Assembly: GCA_934424575.1 (NCBI GenBank)
Contig: CAKRXU010000018.1
Span: 1 to 53,738 of the forward strand
DNA from: an uncultured Blautia sp.
GTDB lineage: Bacteria > Bacillota > Clostridia > Lachnospirales > Lachnospiraceae
DNA: 53,738 bases
Reading direction: 5' to 3'
Part shown: positions 42,692 to 50,884 of the stretch, piece after piece
How positions within the stretch are numbered: the first letter of the stretch is position 1
How the letters are laid out: every line of letters starts with the position of its first letter
Translations under genes and position numbers: made by a program
Notes under the pieces: model-generated
What the model was told of the DNA's origin: nothing
Database searches by the model: none
Seen by the model: the letters and a program-made list of their open reading frames with translations, nothing else

Positions 42692-43573
42692 TTATGGTTT
42701 CGGTGTTCCACAGTATTCACAGAAAAGTCCTGTATTGGTAGCTCCGCAGCTGCATACCCATTCATTTGCTGTCATCTGCCGTGACATATTTGGAGCAGTC
42801 GTTCCCTGCTGTGGGTAACCCTGGTTCATCATTCCTCCCTGCTGCGGGTAGCCCTGGTTCATCATTCCTCCCTGCTGCGGGTAGCCCTGGTTCATCATTC
42901 CTCCCTGCTGCGGGTAGCCCTGGTTCATCATTCCTCCCTGCTGCGGGTAACCCTGGTTCATCATTCCTCCATATGCAGATGTCGGAACGCCAGTAAGTGC
43001 TGACACAATCTGATTTCCAAGCTGCTCATACTTCATCATTTTAGCACGTTCCTGATCTTTTACAGAGAAAGTATTGAGCTGAAAATCCATATCGTCAAAC
43101 CATGGTGTATTAACACTCAATTTTATCTTATAATCATAAGAATATGTGTATCTCGGCGGTACATAAGATCTGGTCTCACCATCCTGATCAGTATATTCCT
43201 CCTCTTCACGGTCCTCATCAATCTCCATACGACAGGAGGTTATTGCTGACAGTGGTACGATATCCGGATTATTCTGCTCACTCATATTAAATGCCACAGC
43301 AAACATGCCTTTGTTATCGTCGATAAATACATGGTATCTGTCTGCGGAAAATTCACGAGTGACACTAAAATTACGTACAGCATTTTTATTTTCTTCTCTG
43401 TATGCCAGCTGTCTTTTGATGTCTTCTACTGTACTGTGGCGTCTTTCTTCAAACCACGGGGAGAGTTTGCCGGCACAATTCTTGCACAGATTGCCATTAT
43501 CCAGCTTACGGTTTCCTAAAAGCCCTATCTTGTCACCACAGATATCACAGTTCTTTTTGTCAAATAATCCCAT
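42692..43573 (-). CDS. DUF4428 protein with 11-residue tandem repeats and C-terminal zinc ribbon
   Basis: 293 aa. N-terminal cysteine-rich DUF4428 domain (CDICGDKIGLLGNRKL ... CKNC), a middle region (about 60-190) rich in charged residues that may be a PH-like fold, then five copies of GGMMNQGYPQQ (about 203-257) and a C-terminal CSCG...CEYC zinc ribbon. No signal peptide or membrane segment, so cytoplasmic. The MNQGYPQQ repeats are prion-like/low-complexity and may drive assembly or membrane recruitment. Same transcription unit as the zinc-ribbon and TPM genes. Confidence 0.85.
   Translation of the reverse strand: MGLFDKKNCDICGDKIGLLGNRKLDNGNLCKNCAGKLSPWFEERRHSTVEDIKRQLAYREENKNAVRNFSVTREFSADRYHVFIDDNKGMFAVAFNMSEQNNPDIVPLSAITSCRMEIDEDREEEEYTDQDGETRSYVPPRYTYSYDYKIKLSVNTPWFDDMDFQLNTFSVKDQERAKMMKYEQLGNQIVSALTGVPTSAYGGMMNQGYPQQGGMMNQGYPQQGGMMNQGYPQQGGMMNQGYPQQGGMMNQGYPQQGTTAPNMSRQMTANEWVCSCGATNTGLFCEYCGTPKP
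42806..42970 (-). repeat. 33-bp coding minisatellite (about five copies)
   Basis: Nearly identical 33-bp units encode GGMMNQGYPQQ; unit ends differ only by synonymous changes such as GGGTAA/GGGTAG on the plus strand. Copy number is likely to vary between strains. Confidence 0.88.
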
Positions 43574-43603
43574 TCCTGAAACCTCCTTCGAGCAGAGAAT
43601 CTA

Positions 43604-43647
43604 TTACTGTTCTCTTCGTTTATACACTTTTTCCTGCGAACAGTTAC
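43604..43647. repeat. TTACTGTTC/GAACAGTTAC palindrome
   Basis: Arms TTACTGTTC and GAACAGTTA in the 94-nt gap between two island genes; same family as the elements at 23380 and 34811. Confidence 0.5.
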
Positions 43648-43667
43648 GAGAATCTTCTAAAATCTGA

Positions 43668-44495
43668 TTATTTTACCTCCAATTTGTCAAAGAATACTTT
43701 AACAGTCCAGTCCATTGATTCCTCACTGTCTTCTGCATCTGCAGCCTCATCCAGACTGTCGGCTGTTGTGAAACATAATTTGCCGTCATCCAGAAGATAT
43801 AATCTCATTGTTTCTGTACTGAACAAGGAATAGTCTTCTTCTTCATCTTCCGTTTTTTCTTCTGTTGATTTCAAGACAAGTGCATTCTGATCCAGTTCCC
43901 CTTCAAGTTCAGCTGTTGTTTCCGTTCCGTCTTCAATTGTTACAAGAGTCGCTTTGCCGCCTGAAATACTGAGGTTCATCTGCATGTCAAAAAGCGTTCC
44001 CGTAGGTACCTGCATTCCAAAAGCAGACATCAGAGTACTGTTCCACTCACCATCAAAATCTTCAATCTTGGTATCTTCGACTGCCTTTCCAGGTTCATAA
44101 GGTACATACTCTTCTTTTTCCTGTTCCAGTGTCATGGTCATCCCGTCCAGGTCAATAGATAAATTCCCATCTGAATATACACCTTCCAGAACCTCATCAT
44201 CTGAAGTTATGACAAGGTTATCTCCATCGATCTCCCATTCAAAATCGTTCACATCCGGTTCGGATTCTTCAGAACTGGTTGTCACTTTTCCTTTGCCGCC
44301 CTCGTTAATTTCAAGCGTCATCTCCATCATGATCGCACCCGGATGGAATACGCTCAGGCCGTCCATCGTAAGACTGTTCGCATACCATGTACCAATCACA
44401 TCTTTGTCATCCAATGCATAAACATTTACACAGACAAGACCTGCCATCATAATTCCCAGTACACCGGCTGTCCAGACTTTCATTTTTTTACTCAT
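43668..44495 (-). CDS. Secreted protein with two lipocalin-like repeats
   Basis: 275 aa from ATG 44495 (AAAGGAG 9 nt upstream). Signal peptide (to about residue 27, ending VYA-LD). Two similar beta-rich halves begin DVIGTWYANSLTMDG (about 30) and DFDGEWNSTLMSAFG (about 148), each followed by strands of the type GGKGKVTTSS and DGNLSIDLDG, as in lipocalin-like extracytoplasmic domains of Firmicutes. Very acidic (Glu/Asp-rich). No lipobox Cys. Function unknown; first gene of the island in the direction of transcription. Confidence 0.8.
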   Translation of the reverse strand: MSKKMKVWTAGVLGIMMAGLVCVNVYALDDKDVIGTWYANSLTMDGLSVFHPGAIMMEMTLEINEGGKGKVTTSSEESEPDVNDFEWEIDGDNLVITSDDEVLEGVYSDGNLSIDLDGMTMTLEQEKEEYVPYEPGKAVEDTKIEDFDGEWNSTLMSAFGMQVPTGTLFDMQMNLSISGGKATLVTIEDGTETTAELEGELDQNALVLKSTEEKTEDEEEDYSLFSTETMRLYLLDDGKLCFTTADSLDEAADAEDSEESMDWTVKVFFDKLEVK

Positions 44496-44686
44496 ATACA
44501 ACACTCCTTTCTTGTTCACTATTTTGATAGGATCACCTGAGAAACTCTCCCGCAGTTTTTCTGCAAATACTTTCTGTAATTATTATTATACGCAATATTC
44601 TTATTTTTTCACTAACACTTCTGACAGTAACTGTGTTTAATCTGTATTTTTTATATTTTTCGTCGTATTTTCGGGCAACAAAAAAA

Positions 44687-44710
44687 GAACCCTGAACAAA
44701 TCCAAGGTCC
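44687..44710. terminator. Bidirectional intrinsic terminator downstream of infA
   Basis: GGACC-TTG/CAG-GGTTC-type hairpin flanked by a T-run on both strands: seven Ts on the plus strand (44711-44717) and seven on the minus strand (44680-44686). Confidence 0.72.
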
Positions 44711-44773
44711 TTTTTTTGTTCTATACACCCCACACTCCCCCACACCATCACGCGCGTGGCCGAGAGGGGGAGC

Positions 44774-44822
44774 GTGAGGGGGACATGCGGCCTTCGCGTA
44801 ACTCTGAGCCTGTCCCCCTCAC
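44774..44822. repeat. GC-rich inverted repeat next to infA
   Basis: Perfect 12-bp arms GTGAGGGGGACA/TGTCCCCCTCAC with a 25-nt loop, 5 nt after the infA stop. Base composition is much richer in G/C than its surroundings, and GAGGGGGAGCGTGAGGGGG-like direct repetition extends it to the left. It looks like a REP-type or boundary element. Confidence 0.65.
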
Positions 44823-44826
44823 GGTT

Positions 44827-45045
44827 TTATTTATCTCGCCAGATAATCCGGCCTTTTGAAAGATCATATGGGGAAAGTTCAATGGTAACCTTATCCCCAG
44901 GAAGAATACGGATAAAATTCATACGCAGCTTTCCGCTGATATGAGCCAATACCACATGCTTATTTTCCAGTTCTACTTTGAACATTGCATTAGGCAGCTT
45001 CTCCAATACAGTACCTTCCACTTCAATTACATCTGCTTTTGACAT
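44827..45045 (-). CDS. infA: Translation initiation factor IF-1
   Basis: 72 aa, standard length; OB-fold protein that binds the ribosomal A site. MSKADVIEVEGTVLEKLPNA and ISGKLRMNFIRILPGDKVTI are diagnostic. It ends the spc half of the cluster; the usual next gene, rpmJ, is displaced by the island. Confidence 0.97.
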   Translation of the reverse strand: MSKADVIEVEGTVLEKLPNAMFKVELENKHVVLAHISGKLRMNFIRILPGDKVTIELSPYDLSKGRIIWRDK

Positions 45046-45067
45046 TAAAAACCTCCTGTGTCATCTG

Positions 45068-45823
45068 TCATTTTGTAAGAGTCAGAATTTCCGGTTCTCC
45101 ATCCGTGATCAGAATCGTATTTTCGTAATGTGCAGAAAGAGATCCGTCCATAGTTACAACTGTCCACTCATCATCCTCCCATGCAACATCTGCACGGCCA
45201 AGGTTGATCATCGGTTCAATTGCAAGTGTCATACCCGGCATCAGTTTGATACCTCTGCGCTTCTGCGGGAAATTCGGGATCTGCGGATCCTCATGAAGAT
45301 GAGTTCCGATTCCGTGGCCTACAAGGTCACGAACGATACCATAATTGAATTTCGCTGCATAAGCACCGATTGCTTTGGAAATATCATTCAGATGATTTCC
45401 TGCTTTTGCAAATTTGATTCCTTCAAAGAAGCTCTGCTTTGTTACTTCCATAAGCTGTCTTGCTTCCGGTGAAACCTCACCTACCGCATAAGTACGTGCG
45501 GCATCTGAATGATAACCTTTGTAGATCAGTCCGGCATCGATCTTGACAAGATCGCCTTCCTGGATAATCTTATGTCTGGACGGAATCCCATGTACTACTT
45601 CATCATTGAGGCTGATGCAGAATGATGCGGGAAAGCCCTCATAATTTAAAAAGTTTGGAGTGCAGCCCATAGAGCGGATCATATCCTCACCGATACGGTC
45701 CAGTTCTTTTGTGCTGATTCCCGGCCTGATATGAGAAGCCAGTTCATCGTGAACTTTTTCCAGTAAATGACCGGCATGTCTCATAAGCTCGATTTCATGT
45801 TCTGACTTAATAGAAACTGACAT
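45068..45823 (-). CDS. map: Methionine aminopeptidase, type I
   Basis: 251 aa. Removes N-terminal Met from nascent proteins. Metal ligands of the pita-bread fold are visible: the two Asp in KIDAGLIYKGYHSDAARTYA, His in GHGIGTHLHEDP, Glu in AIEPM and Glu in SAHYENTILI. It lacks the N-terminal zinc-finger extension. Located between adk (5 nt away) and infA, as usual. Confidence 0.96.
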   Translation of the reverse strand: MSVSIKSEHEIELMRHAGHLLEKVHDELASHIRPGISTKELDRIGEDMIRSMGCTPNFLNYEGFPASFCISLNDEVVHGIPSRHKIIQEGDLVKIDAGLIYKGYHSDAARTYAVGEVSPEARQLMEVTKQSFFEGIKFAKAGNHLNDISKAIGAYAAKFNYGIVRDLVGHGIGTHLHEDPQIPNFPQKRRGIKLMPGMTLAIEPMINLGRADVAWEDDEWTVVTMDGSLSAHYENTILITDGEPEILTLTK

Positions 45824-45827
45824 TTTC

Positions 45828-46472
45828 TTATTCTCCCAAGATCTCGACGATTGCCTGGAACACTTCGTCCAGGGAACGAGTTCCGTCTACTGTCTTTAAT
45901 ACACCCTGCTCTGTATAGTAGTCGATCAATGGCTGTGTCTGTTCGTGGTAAACCTTCAGACGCTTGGAAACTGTTTCCGGTTTGTCATCGTCACGCAGTA
46001 CCAGTGTCTCACCACAGGTATCGCATACATTCTCTGTCTTCGGTGCTGCATACACGATATGATAAGTAGCTCCGCATTTCAGGCAGGCTCTTCTGCCAGA
46101 CATACGATTAACGATATTTTCATCCGGAACATCAACATCGATCGCATAATCAATGCCGCTTCCAAGTTTCTTAAGAGCTTCTGTCAGGCACTCTGCCTGA
46201 GGGATCGTTCTCGGGAAACCATCCAATACATAACCATTTTTTGCATCATCCTGCTGGATTCTGTCTACTACGAGGTCGCAGGTTAATTCATCTGGTACCA
46301 AAAGCCCCTGGTCCATATATGTTTTTGCTTTTTTACCCAATTCAGTACCATTCTTGATGTTTGCACGGAAAATATCTCCTGTGGAAATGTGCGGAATCCC
46401 GTATTTCGCTGCAATTTTCTTTGCCTGAGTTCCTTTTCCGGCACCTGGTGCACCCAACATAATAATTCGCAT
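45828..46472 (-). CDS. adk: Adenylate kinase
   Basis: 214 aa from ATG 46472 (AAAGGAGGG upstream); an in-frame extension to 46625 is untranslated leader. P-loop GAPGAGKGTQ, AMP site TGDIFR, and a long LID with a Cys4 zinc site (CLKCG ... CDTCG) as in Gram-positive enzymes. Catalyses ATP + AMP = 2 ADP. A 155-nt spacer with small hairpins (GGTTGTG...CACAGCC near 46590-46615, CACC/GGTG near 46517-46530) separates it from secY. Confidence 0.96.
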   Translation of the reverse strand: MRIIMLGAPGAGKGTQAKKIAAKYGIPHISTGDIFRANIKNGTELGKKAKTYMDQGLLVPDELTCDLVVDRIQQDDAKNGYVLDGFPRTIPQAECLTEALKKLGSGIDYAIDVDVPDENIVNRMSGRRACLKCGATYHIVYAAPKTENVCDTCGETLVLRDDDKPETVSKRLKVYHEQTQPLIDYYTEQGVLKTVDGTRSLDEVFQAIVEILGE

Positions 46473-46627
46473 AACAAATACCCTCCTTTTCTTTATGAAG
46501 CATATAGGGTCAGTCACCCTTTCGGTGCTGCCCGGACAGGAAAAACAAATGCCACTGTTACTGTAACAAATAAATTTCGCCTGTACCAAATCAAGGCTGT
46601 GACGCTTGCGCACCACAACCTTCATTT

Positions 46628-47944
46628 TTAGTTGTTCAGGAAGCCCTTGTAATTGCGGACAAGTAACTGGGACTCAATCTGTTTCACAGTCTCAAGTACA
46701 ACACCAACCACGATGATGATAGATGTTCCACCGAAGGAAACGTTTGCCCCGAAGACTCCGTTGAAGAAGAACGGAATAACTGCCACAATGATCAGACCTA
46801 CCGCACCTATAAATATAATATAATTTAGCATTTTAGTCAAATAATCTGATGTAGGTTTTCCTGGACGGATGCCCGGGATAAATCCTCCCTGCTTTTTGAT
46901 ATTATCTGCAACTTCCAGTGGATTGAATGTAATGGAAGTGTAGAAATATGCAAAGAATACGCAGAGTACTACGTATACCAGCAGACCCCAGCTATATTTG
47001 ATCTGGGACGGATTACACCAGTTACTTGAGGAAAGTCCTCTCAGGATCTCACTTCCGATGCCTGTTCCGTTCGCTTTACCGGCAAACTGCGCGATAACGC
47101 CCGGGAATGACATAATGGAAGAAGCGAAGATGATCGGGATAACGCCGGCAGTATTAACTTTCAGCGGAATATTGGTGGACTGACCGCCCATCATTTTTCT
47201 TCCTACCATCTTTCTGGAATACTGAACAGGAATTCTTCTCTCTGCTCCATTAAGAATAAGGACAAATACTACTACAACAAGGATAATTGCGAAGATGATA
47301 ACACCTGCAAGTGTTCCTTTTGCAATTGTTTTCCCCTTAATAAAGTTCTCATAAAGAGTTGTCATATCACTTGGGATACGGGAAATGATGTTTACCGCAA
47401 GTACGATAGAGATACCATTTCCAACACCTTTTTCAGTGATACGTTCGCCGATCCACATTAACATTGCAGATCCTGCTGTCAGACTGACGATCACAACAAT
47501 TCCCTTAAGAATGTTCATATCCTGTACGATATTTCCACGTGCAAAGCCGATTGTCATAGCAATAGACTCAAACAGAGCAAGTCCAACTGTGACATAACGG
47601 GTGATCGCTGTCATTTTTTTTCTTCCCTCTTCACCATCTCTGTGCATTTCCTCCAGAGCAGGAATTGCAATTGTAAGAAGCTGAATGATAATGGAAGAAG
47701 TAATGTACGGTGTAATGTTCAATGCGAATACGGACATGCTCTCAAAAGAGCCACCGGTGAATGCATCAAAGAAATTGAATGCATCACCGGTATTACTCCG
47801 AAACCACTGTTTGAATACATCACTGTCCACGCCCGGAATCGGGAGCTGTGAACCGATACGGATGATCAGGATCATCCATAAGACGTAGAGAAGTTGTCTC
47901 CGCATCTCTTTTACTCTAAAAACACTTTTAAGAGTTTCAAACAT
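46628..47944 (-). CDS. secY: Preprotein translocase channel subunit SecY
   Basis: 438 aa with ten membrane segments. Family signatures: RIGSQLPIPGVD at the N-terminus, GGSFESMSVFALNITPYITS, and FTYI-like SITFNPLEVADNIKKQGGFI near the C-terminus. Forms the SecYEG pore. Its ATG overlaps the rplO stop by one base (TAATG). Confidence 0.97.
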   Translation of the reverse strand: MFETLKSVFRVKEMRRQLLYVLWMILIIRIGSQLPIPGVDSDVFKQWFRSNTGDAFNFFDAFTGGSFESMSVFALNITPYITSSIIIQLLTIAIPALEEMHRDGEEGRKKMTAITRYVTVGLALFESIAMTIGFARGNIVQDMNILKGIVVIVSLTAGSAMLMWIGERITEKGVGNGISIVLAVNIISRIPSDMTTLYENFIKGKTIAKGTLAGVIIFAIILVVVVFVLILNGAERRIPVQYSRKMVGRKMMGGQSTNIPLKVNTAGVIPIIFASSIMSFPGVIAQFAGKANGTGIGSEILRGLSSSNWCNPSQIKYSWGLLVYVVLCVFFAYFYTSITFNPLEVADNIKKQGGFIPGIRPGKPTSDYLTKMLNYIIFIGAVGLIIVAVIPFFFNGVFGANVSFGGTSIIIVVGVVLETVKQIESQLLVRNYKGFLNN

Positions 47945-48393
47945 TAGATCACCTCTACTGTACCACCTGCAGCTTCGATTTTTGCTTTTGCGGTCTCACT
48001 GACTGCATTAACTTTTACTGTAAGTTTTTTGGTCAGTTCACCGTTTCCAAGAATCTTAACTCCGTCTCCTGCTTTGGAGATTGCGCTGGTAGCAAGTAAA
48101 GATTCAACTGTAACTTCTGCTCCGTCCTCAAAACGATTCAGAACGTCAACATTGATTGCGATGATCTCTTTAGAATTTCTGTTCTTGAAGCCTCTCTTAG
48201 GAAGACGTCTGTATAAAGGCATCTGTCCACCTTCAAATCCCGGTTTCTTGTGTCCGGAACGAGCTAACTGTCCTTTATGTCCTTTTCCGGCTGTTTTACC
48301 GTTTCCAGAACCATGTCCACGGCCTCTTCTGAAGTTATCGCTGTGTTTAGAACCATCTGCTGGTCTTAAGTTTGATAATTCCATCTTTGGCAC
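47944..48393 (-). CDS. rplO: 50S ribosomal protein L15
   Basis: 149 aa. MELSNLRPADGSKHSDNFRR, GRGHGSGNGKTAGKGHKGQ and GFEGGQMPLYRRLPKRGF are typical. GGAGG precedes the ATG. Spc operon order rpmD-rplO-secY is kept. Confidence 0.97.
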   Translation of the reverse strand: MPKMELSNLRPADGSKHSDNFRRGRGHGSGNGKTAGKGHKGQLARSGHKKPGFEGGQMPLYRRLPKRGFKNRNSKEIIAINVDVLNRFEDGAEVTVESLLATSAISKAGDGVKILGNGELTKKLTVKVNAVSETAKAKIEAAGGTVEVI

Positions 48394-48428
48394 CTCCTTT
48401 TATTTTTTGAAAATACTCTCTGGATAGC

Positions 48429-48611
48429 TTATGCTTCTTCTACCTTTACAAGATGCTGAACCTGCTGGATCATTCCTCTGGTTGCTGCATTGTCAGGCAT
48501 TTCAACTGTTTTGTGCATTTTTGTAAGTCCCATAGCAACTACAGTCTTTTTGTGTTTCGGAACTGCACCGATTGGAGACTTAACAAGTGTAACCTTTAAT
48601 GTGTTTGCCAT
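48429..48611 (-). CDS. rpmD: 50S ribosomal protein L30
   Basis: 60 aa. TLKVTLVKSPIGAVPKHKKT and MGLTKMHKTVEMPDNAATRG mark the family. AGGAGGAC precedes the ATG. Confidence 0.96.
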   Translation of the reverse strand: MANTLKVTLVKSPIGAVPKHKKTVVAMGLTKMHKTVEMPDNAATRGMIQQVQHLVKVEEA

Positions 48612-48624
48612 TATTTTGTCCTCC

Positions 48625-49134
48625 TTATGCCAGAATCTCTTCTACAGATTTTCCGCGAAGTTTTGCAACTTCTTCCGGAGTTTTCAGTTTGCTTAATCCA
48701 TCGATTGTAGCCAGAACTACATTCTGTTTATTTCTGGATCCCATACATTTTGTACGGATGTTTTTGATTCCTGCAAGCTCGATGACTGCACGGGCTGGAC
48801 CACCAGCGATAACTCCAGTACCTTCCGGAGCACGTTTCAGAAGCATCTCAGCACTTCCGAATTTACCTACATAGTCATGAGTGATGGAATTGTTCTCATC
48901 TCTTGCAACTGTAACCAGTTTTTTCATGGCATCTTCTTTTCCTTTGCGGATAGCTTCCGGAATTTCAGCTGCCTTTCCTAAACCTGCACCAACATGTCCG
49001 TTGCCGTCACCTACTACAACTAAAGCTGTGAAACGGAAGTTACGGCCACCTTTAACAACCTTGGTAACACGTTTGATTGACACTACTTTATCTTCTAATT
49101 CTAACTGACTAGCATCAATAAGATTATGTTTCAT
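48625..49134 (-). CDS. rpsE: 30S ribosomal protein S5
   Basis: 169 aa. Double-stranded RNA-binding N-terminal part (LEDKVVSIKRVTKVVKGGRN, RFTALVVVGDGNGHVG) and C-terminal S5 domain (GTGVIAGGPARAVIELAGI). Involved in decoding fidelity. GGGAGG precedes the ATG. Confidence 0.97.
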   Translation of the reverse strand: MKHNLIDASQLELEDKVVSIKRVTKVVKGGRNFRFTALVVVGDGNGHVGAGLGKAAEIPEAIRKGKEDAMKKLVTVARDENNSITHDYVGKFGSAEMLLKRAPEGTGVIAGGPARAVIELAGIKNIRTKCMGSRNKQNVVLATIDGLSKLKTPEEVAKLRGKSVEEILA

Positions 49135-49152
49135 GTGTCTTGTTCCTCCCTT

Positions 49153-49521
49153 TTAGAATTTCAGCCCAGCTTCTCTTGCTGCGTCTGCCAGTGCCTTTAC
49201 TTTACCGTGATAGATATAGCCTCCTCTGTCGAAGACAACGCTCTCGATACCTGCTTCAACTGCTTTCTTTCCGATTACAGTTCCAAGGTATGCTGCAGCT
49301 TTTACATCATCAGTATTTTCCAGTTCAGCTTTTACATCTTTCTGAAGAGTAGAAGCAGATACTAAAGTTTTTCCTACAGTGTCATCAATGATCTGTGCAT
49401 ACATATGCTTGTTGGAACGGAATACTGCCAGTCTAGGAGTAGTAGCTGTTCCATTGAGATGATGACGGATTCTTCTATGTTTTTTCTCGCGAATTTCCGC
49501 TCTGGATGCTTTATTAATCAT
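49153..49521 (-). CDS. rplR: 50S ribosomal protein L18
   Basis: 122 aa; binds 5S rRNA. RLAVFRSNKHMYAQIIDD and FDRGGYIYHGKVKALADAAR are diagnostic. AAGGAGAG precedes the ATG. Confidence 0.97.
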   Translation of the reverse strand: MINKASRAEIREKKHRRIRHHLNGTATTPRLAVFRSNKHMYAQIIDDTVGKTLVSASTLQKDVKAELENTDDVKAAAYLGTVIGKKAVEAGIESVVFDRGGYIYHGKVKALADAAREAGLKF

Positions 49522-49538
49522 ATTCTCACTCTCCTTAT

Positions 49539-50078
49539 TTATTTCTTACCAGTCTTACCGACTTTACGTCTGATAACTTCATCAGCATACTTGATACCTT
49601 TGCCCTTATATGGCTCCGGTCTTCTCTTATCTCTGATCTCTGCTGCGTACTGGCCAACTTTTTCTTTGCTGATACCGGAAACGATGATCTTGTTTCCATC
49701 AACTTTGGATTCCAGACCTTCTGGATCTTCCATCTCTACCGGGTGAGAATATCCCAGAGAAAGAACAAGTTTCTTGCCCTGTTTCTGTGCTCTATAACCT
49801 ACACCGTTGACTTCAAGCTCTTTTGTGTAGCCTTCGCTTACACCAACAACCATGTTGTGGATAAGGCTTCTTGTCAGACCGTGTAATGCTTTCATTTTCT
49901 TAAGATCGTTCGGTCTTGTAACTACTACATGACCATCTTCTACTTTGATTTCCATTTCGGTTGGAAGTGCTCTTTCGAGTGTTCCTTTAGGACCTTTAAC
50001 GGTTACTACGTTACCTGCAGCTACGCTTACTTCAACGCCTGCCGGAATAGCTACCGGAAGTCTTCCGATTCGTGACAT
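49539..50078 (-). CDS. rplF: 50S ribosomal protein L6
   Basis: 179 aa from ATG 50078 (AAGGAGGAC upstream). MSRIGRLPVAIPAGVEV at the start and PYKGKGIKYADEVIRRKVGK at the end are family marks. Confidence 0.97.
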   Translation of the reverse strand: MSRIGRLPVAIPAGVEVSVAAGNVVTVKGPKGTLERALPTEMEIKVEDGHVVVTRPNDLKKMKALHGLTRSLIHNMVVGVSEGYTKELEVNGVGYRAQKQGKKLVLSLGYSHPVEMEDPEGLESKVDGNKIIVSGISKEKVGQYAAEIRDKRRPEPYKGKGIKYADEVIRRKVGKTGKK

Positions 50079-50160
50079 AATATTGTCCTCCTTACTTAAA
50101 TTGTCGGAGAGAAAAGCTTTCATTTCTCTCTGTTTTCAGTTTGTATCTATCCTTAAATTC

Positions 50161-50183
50161 GCCCGTGCGCTTGCGCGCTGGGC
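50161..50183 (-). other. GC-rich hairpin between rpsH and rplF
   Basis: GCCC-A-GCGC stem closed by a GCAA tetraloop and returning GCGC-A-CGGGC, in a 141-nt spacer that is long for this operon. No T-run; a likely stability or processing hairpin. Confidence 0.55.
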
Positions 50184-50219
50184 TCATTAAGTTTCGTAGG
50201 TCAAATGCTTTCGGTCTGA

Positions 50220-50621
50220 TTACCAAACGAAAGCAAGAACTTCTCCACCAACCTGAAGTTTACGAGCTTCTTTGTCAGTGATTACACCTTTGTTTGTGGA
50301 AAGGATTGCGATTCCAAGTCCGCCAAGTACTCTCGGGAGCTCATCTTTACCAGCGTAGATACGAAGACCTGGTTTGGAGATTCTCTTAAGTCCTGTGATG
50401 ATCTTGTCGTTCTTTGTCTCACCGTATTTCAGTGTGATATGGATGGTTTTGAATACGCCATCTTCGATCAGATCGTATTTTGCAATGTATCCTTCATCTA
50501 CAAGGATGTTTGCGATTGCGATTTTCATTTTAGATGCCGGAACATCTACTGTATCATGTTTTGCAGTGTTAGCGTTACGGATTCTTGTAAGCATATCTGC
50601 GATTGGATCACTCATTGTCAT
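50220..50621 (-). CDS. rpsH: 30S ribosomal protein S8
   Basis: 133 aa. MSDPIADMLTRIRNANTAKH at the N-terminus, and RVLGGLGIAILSTNKGVITD and the final EVLAFVW at the C-terminus. 16S rRNA-binding protein; translational repressor of the spc operon in E. coli. GGAGG lies 8 nt before the ATG. Confidence 0.97.
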   Translation of the reverse strand: MTMSDPIADMLTRIRNANTAKHDTVDVPASKMKIAIANILVDEGYIAKYDLIEDGVFKTIHITLKYGETKNDKIITGLKRISKPGLRIYAGKDELPRVLGGLGIAILSTNKGVITDKEARKLQVGGEVLAFVW

Positions 50622-50684
50622 GTTAGTTTCCTCCTAAATTTTCAGACTTTACATGTCGATTATAAATTTTATAGTTAAATAATT

Positions 50685-50870
50685 TTACCAGCTTGCTTTT
50701 TTAACACCCGGGATCTGACCTTTGTATGCCAGTTCACGGAAGCAGATACGGCAGATACCGTATTTTCTCAGGTATGCGTGTGGACGTCCACAGATTCTGC
50801 AGCGGCTGTATTCTCTTGTGGAGAATTTCTGTTTGCGCTGCTGTTTGATTTTCATTGCTGTTTTAGCCAT
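50685..50870 (-). CDS. rpsZ: 30S ribosomal protein S14, type Z (zinc form)
   Basis: 61 aa with the zinc-binding pairs CRICG and CRICF (C+ form). MAKTAMKIKQQRKQKFSTRE start; AAGGAGGAG upstream. The short zinc form is standard inside the spc operon of Firmicutes. Confidence 0.96.
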   Translation of the reverse strand: MAKTAMKIKQQRKQKFSTREYSRCRICGRPHAYLRKYGICRICFRELAYKGQIPGVKKASW

Positions 50871-50884
50871 TAGAATTCTCCTCC

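Larger units (their letters stand above)
44496..44826. other. Intergenic region between infA and the island
   Basis: 331 bp without a gene. From right to left: a GC-rich 12-bp inverted repeat (44774-44822), a bidirectional terminator (44687-44710), an ACAGTAACTGT palindrome (44624-44634), and an A/T-rich stretch with TATAAT on the minus strand (near 44585-44592), the likely -10 of the island promoter; its -35 is poor. Confidence 0.6.

Noticed and set aside
42766..42996. Collagen-like Pro-Gly-Ser repeat frame on the plus strand
   Set aside because: It is only the reverse reading of the GGMMNQGYPQQ minisatellite, which lies in a real gene with zinc-binding ends.
46473..46625. 51-residue N-terminal extension of adenylate kinase
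   Set aside because: The family start MRIIMLGAPG at 46472 has a strong ribosome-binding site; the extension is hairpin-bearing spacer.
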